DNA of 64,000 nucleotides from Meghimatium bilineatum (Eukaryota; Mollusca; Gastropoda; Stylommatophora; Philomycidae): NCBI GenBank assembly GCA_034231615.1, contig CM067304.1:25044589-25108588 (forward strand). Direction: 5' to 3'. The notes under the pieces are model-generated. The model ran no database searches. It was not told where the DNA came from and saw only the letters and a list, made by a program, of their open reading frames with translations. The first letter of the stretch is position 1. Every line of letters starts with the position of its first letter. The position numbers and the translations under genes were made by a program. This document shows positions 57,515 through 64,000 of the stretch, piece after piece.

Positions 57515-57964
57515 TGTTACAAGTCTCAGATGACTGTTTTATTCAATGTTACAAGTCTCAGATGACTGTTTTATTCAATGTTACAAGTCTCAGATGACTA
57601 TTTTATTTAATGTTAGAAGTCTCAGATGACTGTTTTATTTAATGTTACAAGTCTCAAAAGACTGTTTTATTCATTACAAGTCTCAGATGACTGTTTTATT
57701 CAAGGTTAAAAGTCTCAGATGACTGCTTTATTCAATGTTACAAATCTCAGATGACTGTTTTATTCAATGTTACAAGTCTCAGATGACTGCTTTATTCAAT
57801 GTTACAAGTCTCAGATGACTGTTTTATTCAATGTTACAAGTCTCAGATGACTGTTTTATTCAATGTTACAAGTCTCAGATGACTGTTTTATTCAATGTTA
57901 CAAGTCTCAGATGACTGCTTTATTCAATGTTACAAGTCTCAGATGACTGTTTCATTGAATGTTA
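57515..57964. repeat. 32-bp minisatellite, about 14 copies
   Basis: Units of TTACAAGTCTCAGATGACTG followed by TTTTATTCAA; a few units are shortened. Confidence 0.95.
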
Positions 57965-58074
57965 CCGTAAGGTGATATGCCACAAGAAGAACACTTTTCT
58001 ATTTCGAATAGAACTTTGCAATGTGTTATTTTGTAATCTTTAGATATGCTGTATATAAAGAGATTATTTCCTCA

Positions 58075-58193
58075 TCGGCATAGGCATCGGTCTTCTCAGC
58101 GACCTAGGCATCGGTCTTCTCAGCGACCTAGGCATCGGTCTTCTCAGCGACCTAGGCATCGGTCTTCTCAGCGACCTAGGCATCGGTCTTCGC
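58075..58193. repeat. 24-bp minisatellite, about five copies
   Basis: Perfect units of GGCATCGGTCTTCTCAGCGA plus CCTA; in frame on the plus strand as RHRSSQRP repeats, which I regard as non-coding. Confidence 0.95.
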
Positions 58194-58509
58194 CAGGATT
58201 TGTCATATCCTGTGATAATAATGTGCGGTTCTCAAATCCAAGCACAAACTTATTAGTTGCCAGCTACGGTTGACATGACAGACGACAATGATGCGATTCT
58301 TTTCTCCAAATTCTTGCCCAACAACACGTGTGTCTATATAAAGTAAACTCCCTTATATTAGATCAACTTTCTTCGCAAAACATTGCATACTTGCTGTAAG
58401 CACCTCGATCTCCATGTTCATGCTGCATACTGTTGTCGCAAATACTAGATTCGGGTAAAAAAAAATGGACAGAATAACTTCAACCTGATTGCATTGTTTT
58501 GTGTTATAT

Positions 58510-58715
58510 ATCGTCATCATCAAGTGCCGTCTCCGTAACGAAGGTTGGCTGCAACAGCCCTCCAACATCCCCTGTCTCTTGTCTTGGTGGTGCACTCTGC
58601 TAGAATGTAACCTGTCCTTCTTGTGATGTTACTCTCCCACTTGTATCTCTGCGTACATTTTGCTCGTTTTCCTTTGACTTTATCTTCAAATAAGGTTTTC
58701 AATAAGGTGTCATAC
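58510..58715 (-). mobile_element. LINE family C, 3' end
   Basis: The minus strand reads LLKTLFEDKVKGKRAKCTQR, ITRRTGYILAECTTKTRDRG, CWRAVAANLRYGDGT, stop, GATGATGA tail: a clean family C terminus. Confidence 0.88.
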
Positions 58716-58764
58716 AAGTGTGTTATAACAATTCTTTTATTCTGAGTCCAGCGTAATCATTACG

Positions 58765-58850
58765 TCCAATAGTTTCCCGTCTAGTGTAAGTTTGATTTGC
58801 AATAGCTTCTCGTCTAGTGTAGTAATGACTTGTAATAGTTTTCTGTGCAA
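58765..58850. repeat. 33-bp repeat, three copies
   Basis: Units share AATAGTTTCCCGTCTAGTGT. Confidence 0.8.
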
Positions 58851-59216
58851 ATAATATGCATCTTCTAAAACAGTGGTTCTCTTGGGTGGAAGGGCAAGAA
58901 AGACTTGAAGGGGGACCACAGAGAAATAATTTAAAGTTTGAGGGAGGGGGGAAGGGACACGACCCGTCTTGGAGGATTACAGGATGATAATAATATTAAT
59001 TACAATACCATACCATACATACTAAAATAATAATTTAAATCAATTTTTAATTGCAATTGGTGTTCTAAAGAGTATCAAACAAAGTAGCATAACCAGAAAA
59101 AATACAATGGCATATTTTTATATAGGAATGTAGTGTATTGAGACAAACGGCTTTAAGTATGGTACACAACAATTATCCAGGACATATCAAGTATAATCAT
59201 AACTAGAGCACCCTTT

Positions 59217-59275
59217 CTCTTCTTCTTCTTCTTCTGTGATAAGTCTTCTATGATCAACAGTCTTTTCAGGTGGAC
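59217..59275 (-). mobile_element. LINE family A, extreme 3' end
   Basis: CTTCTTCTTCTTCTGTGATA and TCTATGATCAACAG are the reverse complement of the family A tail (ACTTATGAGCATAGGAAACTGATCGCAGAAG in the intact copy) with moderate divergence. Confidence 0.6.
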
Positions 59276-59279
59276 ATAT

Positions 59280-61190
59280 CGTGGCATATACTTGTATAGA
59301 AATATATCAATGTGCTAGACCAGGGTTTGAACTCATGCTACATGTAGCGCAATGTAGGGGAACTTTCTTGAATTAAAAAAAGTTGTTAGTATTTAAGTCT
59401 TTGGAGGTCGTGGTAGAGCCACCACGACCTCCATTAATTGTAATGGTTACATATTCTGATATAACCAAATTGAACTATTATTTGATCGACAGGCGATGTC
59501 AGAGGTACAAGGGGCTCTATAATAGGTATATTTATGTTCACTTTCTTGAAACTCCGTCAATATATTTGTGTAATATGCAATCAATTAAGGTGTCATGTGA
59601 CGTATTTTTCCAGAACGTTGTCTTCCCAATAACTCCCAGAACCCCCTTATGTCTTGGGCGATGCGGCTTGCAATTTTCCAATATATTCATGTTATCTTTA
59701 ATGGCGCCAGTCCATCGTTTCGTGGTGCATTCTTTCTTTTCTACCCAGGTACTCTGCCCGATTGGGGTATGTCGAGTAATTCACTCTTATATACAAATAT
59801 CGAGTTATCGATATATGTCGATGTATGTATATGTCGAGTCTTCAGATTTAAAAAAAACTTGACACCCCAGTAGGTAAGAGCTGCCATATTAAAATATTAC
59901 GTCAGTGTAACTTTAAATATGTCCTGTATATTTTGTGTTCACGAAGTCGCGATTTTCTGCTCTCGACGTTTTGTTTATAAAGTGGATTTTATTTGATTTT
60001 ATATTAATACCGAACAGGTTAGGACACGCAATAAGTGGTGGAATCTCCCTGCGTAGTGTATTACGTAGTTCGCGTTGTATCAAGAAGTTGAAGTTCGAAT
60101 CTCGATTGCAATATCTTGTTTATAAAGTGGATGCTTTCGGAGATCCCGTGCTATGAATGACACTCTTAGCAGATGGCATGCCGCTTCATTGAGAGAGTTG
60201 ATGTACATATGGAGTAACCGGAGTAGAAATAAGTCAGTTATCTACGCCTCTACATTCTATACGCACAGCGTGATCTGGAAGCATATATGCCTACTTGAGA
60301 TGACTTATCGTGTGTATATCCAAGTGAATACAATACATTCAATGATTCAAGGATTTTCTGATTGCAGTATACCAGACTTTCTCAAGTTTGTGTTTGCGAG
60401 TACTAATTATTACATGTGGGAGGTACTCGCCGTCTCAAAAAGTTTAACATCCCTACAAATTATTGTATCGAAACTAACAAGGGAAGAATAAAGTCTGTAT
60501 GTGAATGTGTCCAGAATTTATCAGACAAGTCAAAGCAGTGTATCTGTAAATAGTGTTATAGCCAAATCATATGTCATGCATTATATGTTCAATAAGATTT
60601 CAGAAGCACTGGTTCTTTAGTCTGCTGGTGATTGAAAAAACAACAACACACCCACAGAAAATTAATGGCAGCTTTATCCGTTAGCGACTGTCAAAAATGT
60701 AAAGCCGGCGATAGAATTCGGGACCTAATTACCATTTTTGTTTACCAACCAAACTGATTACAATTTATAATATGCACTTACTCCTGAACTGGCAAACTAT
60801 AAAATCGATTGGCTATTGCAGTCAAGCTGTAAATCGCAAAGCACTAAAAATTCAATTGACATTCTTTTTACATAGTCGGTTATAACTTTGATAATGTCAG
60901 TTTAACACATGGGTAGAAATGATTACAACTTGAAGAGACAATATCTTTCGGTACCTTTGATCGTAAGAATATGAGGCAACTAAAGTTGTAACTTTCCTCA
61001 TCAAATTTGTGTTCATGATAGTATAAAATATGATTTCGCAAGAGTTATATTCTTGTCTACCACACATTCCTCCAAAAAAAGCTCCTCACTATTAACATAG
61101 AGATAAAGTACGTGTCGGGGAAACTACTCCATACAGGAGCTGTCTTGATGAAAATGTGTTCGCCGAAACGTCGCCTGTCGTTTTGTCTCG
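59280..61190. other. No gene assigned
   Basis: Two or three open frames of 100-160 codons (59383-59862, 60153-60491) show no recognisable domain. GTTCGAATCTC near 60094 is B-box-like but isolated. Confidence 0.4.
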
Positions 61191-61194
61191 TTGC

Positions 61195-61500
61195 TAATAT
61201 ATTTCGTTTATAAATATTGGTAATACCTATATTTATTTCCGTTAATGTAGCTGTGACCCGTAACGTAATATATTAGTAGCACATATACTCCATTAATTTT
61301 GTTGCTGTGACTTGTAACATAATATATTGGTAATATTTATACTTATTTTCGTTAATTTTGTTGCCGTGACTTGTAACATAATCTATTGGTAATACTTATA
61401 TTTAGTTCCGTTAATGTTGCTTGACGCGTACCGTAATATATTGGCAACACCTATACTCCATTCATTTTGTTGCCGTGACACGTAACGTAATATACTGACC
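61195..61500. repeat. ~62-bp tandem repeat, about five diverged copies
   Basis: Units share GTAATATATTGGTAA, TTCGTTAAT and TTGTTGCCGTGAC. Confidence 0.85.
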
Positions 61501-61589
61501 TAATTAAAGCTCATGTAGTATAGAAAACAAGTCTTCAAGGTAATACTGGTCACTCGTAAAAATGTCTGGTCAAACACTTCACTTTTAAC

Positions 61590-61800
61590 TAGCTCATACT
61601 GGTAAGTTGTAGAAATGTCTGGTCAGACTTGTTTTGTAAACTCATGACTCTTGTAAACTCATGACTTCTGGTGTAAACTCATAACTTACTTCTGTTCTAC
61701 ACTCAAGGCATATTTCTTTTGTAAACTCATGACTAACTTCTATTTTAAACTAATGACTTCTGTAGTAAACTAATGACGTACTTCTGTTGTAAACTCATGA
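61590..61800. repeat. Short irregular repeat
   Basis: TTGTAAACTCATGACT recurs about seven times at irregular 25-45 bp spacing. Confidence 0.8.
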
Positions 61801-62259
61801 CTTTTGTTGTTCTTGATTCTCAGGTATTGTAAGCGATAAAGACCCTATTTCCTATGTGAAGTTGGGTTTGTCCTCTGAGCTCCTTTTAATACCCAGAGCA
61901 CTTCAACTCTTGTGCAGTTTGCGGGTCTGTGTGTATGTCCAGACCTACAATTATATCCAAGTCTGAAACTATTAGGATCTATTTATATTGGCTTAATTCT
62001 TACCACATAAACCATATGACTGGGTCGTGACCCTCGACAGTAGAAGACCAACAAGTTGCATCAAAATAAGCCTTCATTTGTAACAATCTTGATTATTGCC
62101 GTGATTTTCGCTGTTCTTTGTGAGTATGCTTTGTCCCACCTGCTAACGCCGACCAACGAAATGCACGCATTGAAAAAGAAACGTATCTTTTTTTACGTTT
62201 TTACGAAATTTTACGTTTAATTGTATAGCCTTCGCTACAGTTCGCTGTATATTAACATA
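61801..62259. other. No recognisable feature
   Basis: Probable 3' flank of the exon at 62260-62445. Confidence 0.4.
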
Positions 62260-62445
62260 TTAACACGCTGAGAACCGTCTTGCACTAATATTAAGGCGAG
62301 TAACTCCAATGTGTTTCAATGGGTTCTTTCCATATTCTGTCTGAGGGATGTCAAGTACGTCAGAAAACTCCTGAATATCATCAAGTTCTGACTGGAATTC
62401 TTCAATCAGATCCTGGTGTTCCTCTGTGCTTTTTTGTAGTTTCAG
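62260..62445 (-). CDS. Probable 3'-terminal coding exon of an unidentified coiled-coil protein
   Basis: A clean acceptor (TTTTATTCTACAG) precedes an open frame of 61 codons ending TAA at 62260. The protein starts LKLQKSTEEHQDLIEEFQSE and is acidic and heptad-like, suggesting a coiled coil, then ends with a basic stretch (NISARRFSAC). No convincing donor lies inside it, and ATTAAA follows about 40 nt downstream, consistent with a last exon. The rest of the gene would lie beyond the right edge of the window. It does not resemble the LINE families nearby. I do not recognise the protein; the call rests on splice site, composition and polyadenylation context. Confidence 0.45.
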   Translation of the reverse strand: MKLQKSTEEHQDLIEEFQSELDDIQEFSDVLDIPQTEYGKNPLKHIGVTRLNISARRFSAC

Positions 62446-62699
62446 CTGTAGAATAAAACAAAACATGGAATTAATAATGCGGTCAGGATTTAAAATTGTG
62501 CTCTAGGTCTCGTGACATAAGAAACATAATTCGGTAATTTTATGTTAACTCTTCTCACGCATTTAACGAAACAAATTGTAACATGAAACAAAATGAGCAA
62601 CAATATTAGCAACATTGCTGACACACTACACTTTAGACATGTATTTTGTTATTGTAAACGCATATTGCTATTTCTATTGTGAACTTCGATATATTTATA

Positions 62700-62835
62700 T
62701 ATCAATAGTCGGATACTAAGTATAGCTTCTCTAGTTCCTCTGATTTTTCTACAACCGAACTGTTCTTCACCGACCTTAATGTCTATCTTGTTTTTAATTC
62801 CTTTATGTATTATCCTGAGTAGTATTTTGATATAA
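62700..62835 (-). mobile_element. LINE RT fragment, family C-like
   Basis: The minus strand reads LLRIIHKGIKNKIDIKVGEE, then QFGCRKIRGTREAILSIRLL-type residues. Confidence 0.7.
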
Positions 62836-62899
62836 GAAGGAAACCACAGTGTTGTGGATACTTACAATAAATATAATGGCATCGGTATGCTGGTTCTGG

Positions 62900-63055
62900 A
62901 GTGCACAGTGCCAAGAAAGAGAAGAAGAGTAAGACCAAAAAGACGATGGACCCAGCGACATCGAAGAATGTATGAACATGTCTCTGCCCAATGTCAAGAA
63001 CAGAGAGGTGTTCAGAGTATGCAGGGCGAAGACATGGTTCAGGAAAGAATATGCC
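62900..63055 (+). mobile_element. LINE C-terminal fragment
   Basis: VPRKRRRVRPKRRWTQRHRR and, in another frame, NMSLPNVKNREVFRVCR fit the GRPKxRW...DM block of LINE ends. Confidence 0.5.
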
Positions 63056-63159
63056 ACTTGATATATATATTATTTTGGTTATGTGGCTCCTTAAACTATA
63101 TTGTTTCATGGTTATCGATGGTACTACATAGAAACTATTCGTTGTTGTTGCTGTTGTTC

Positions 63160-63540
63160 GTTCACCACAAGTGATGATGACCATTTGTTACATCCACTTT
63201 TGAAATTCATTTATGTCCTTGACTATAAGTTTGTAGATGGCTAATAAGCCCTCTATTCTGGCCGCAAATATCCTTGGACAATTCGGGCACGGGATGATCA
63301 TTGTAGATGGTTTTGGTCTACCCGTGACCGTCTTTCTACTCTCCGTTGTTGATATATTTTGCCAGGTGTTGATTGTAACATGACTTCTGTTTTCTCTGTA
63401 TTAATAGCAAGCTTAAAGTTGGTACAGGCTGTGGAGAATCTGCCTATAATGTGTAGATAGCCTCAGAGTTGACATTTAAGGCACAGTCATCAGCATATAA
63501 GATATCCCTGATGATGTGTGTGGTTTAACTTTGGTTTTAC
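63160..63540 (-). mobile_element. LINE family E, RT remnant joined to zinc-finger end
   Basis: The minus strand reads DILYADDCALN (RT catalytic motif), NFKLAINTEKTEVML, then MIIPCPNCPRIFAARIEGLL (C2H2-like) and the shared tail near 63170. The middle is deleted. Confidence 0.75.
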
Positions 63541-64000
63541 GCATGTGGTTGCGTCTCTGGGTCTCACCAATGGCCCACTAGACAAACCACCCATGCAACA
63601 GAAAACCTTATTAGATGACATGCCGTTATATTGAGGTTATCTTCTTAGAGAAGCTTCATGGCACGTCATCTATACAATTATGCTTTTATTTTTGTTGTTG
63701 AAATATGTTTCATGTTTACCTGAATATACACGTATGCACCCTATGTGGTTGGGAGGGAGCCAGAGATGTACTGTGCAGCACTGGGGAGGAGACAACTGAC
63801 ACCACTGTTTTTTCCTATGGCTGAAACCAATCATAGAGACACAGTGACTCAGGACGTGACAATCCTTTTCACTTGAACATTTGGTTGCATGCCAGGAGCA
63901 ATAGAGACGTTCGGCATAACCAGTACTCAATTGGTGGCGGGGAATGAGCACAGTGAACCTATCTTGGCTACAGTGGCTAGGAGCAGTGCATAGGTTGAAA
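63541..64000. other. No recognisable feature
   Basis: Unassigned; a 93-codon minus-strand frame at 63670-63951 is not recognised. Confidence 0.4.

Noticed and set aside
58046-58273. Arg/Ser-rich protein (RHRSSQRP repeats)
   Set aside because: A 24-bp array in frame; no supporting gene structure or homology.
58865-58990. Second hAT end (CAGTGGTTCTC)
   Set aside because: No matching inverted end or TSD found within the following 3 kb.
61125-61185. Hammerhead-like core (TTGATGA ... GCCGAAACGTCG)
   Set aside because: The stretch between the two motifs does not form the required stem II; it resembles a common short end-fragment of Penelope-like elements, but no RT is nearby to support that.

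Overview
The window is animal nuclear DNA. It has one spliced gene, abundant non-LTR retrotransposons, DNA transposons, SINE-like repeats and many minisatellites, with no operon structure. The LINE proteins resemble families I associate with molluscs and other lophotrochozoans, and AT-rich stretches are full of the word AGGCCTAT. I read it as a marine invertebrate, probably a lophotrochozoan; that is an inference.

The one complete host gene is a tektin-1 gene on the minus strand, with six coding exons between 39238 and 17793. All donors and acceptors are GT/AG and all phases join. The joined product is 402 residues, aligns end to end with vertebrate TEKT1 and carries the tektin signature RPNVELCRD. 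Its introns hold over 20 kb of repeats: an intron-1 array of 46/48-bp units, an intron-4 array of about sixty 30-bp units, a 23-bp array, a Tc1 fossil, SINEs and several LINEs. Intron 3 holds an almost intact RNase-H-bearing LINE (28564-33010, plus strand) inserted into an older minus-strand LINE. A second host gene is suggested by a probable last exon at 62260-62445 (minus).

Region by region: 1-1.5 kb, LINE ends; 2.3-5.5 kb, a hAT-like transposon carrying a LINE and a SINE; 6-12 kb, a SINE with perfect target-site duplications (TSDs), a minisatellite split by a LINE, and a TTAA-flanked piggyBac-like MITE; 14-17.5 kb, LINE, SINE and a second MITE; 17.8-39.2 kb, tektin-1; 39.4-43.3 kb, LINE and SINE debris; 43.3-46.7 kb, AT-rich DNA; 46.7-56 kb, arrays and LINE remains; 56-64 kb, SINE, arrays, LINE ends and largely unassigned DNA.

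The most interesting observation is that three minisatellites (2532-2972, 50865-51360, 52453-52690) are tandem expansions of 34-49 bp pieces of LINE reverse-transcriptase coding sequence, each at a different place in a different LINE family. Second is a chain of five strong hairpins in the 5' leader of the young LINE. Third is a set of SINE-like elements that share that LINE's 3' tail and possibly a piece of its leader. LINE families are called A-G here only for bookkeeping.
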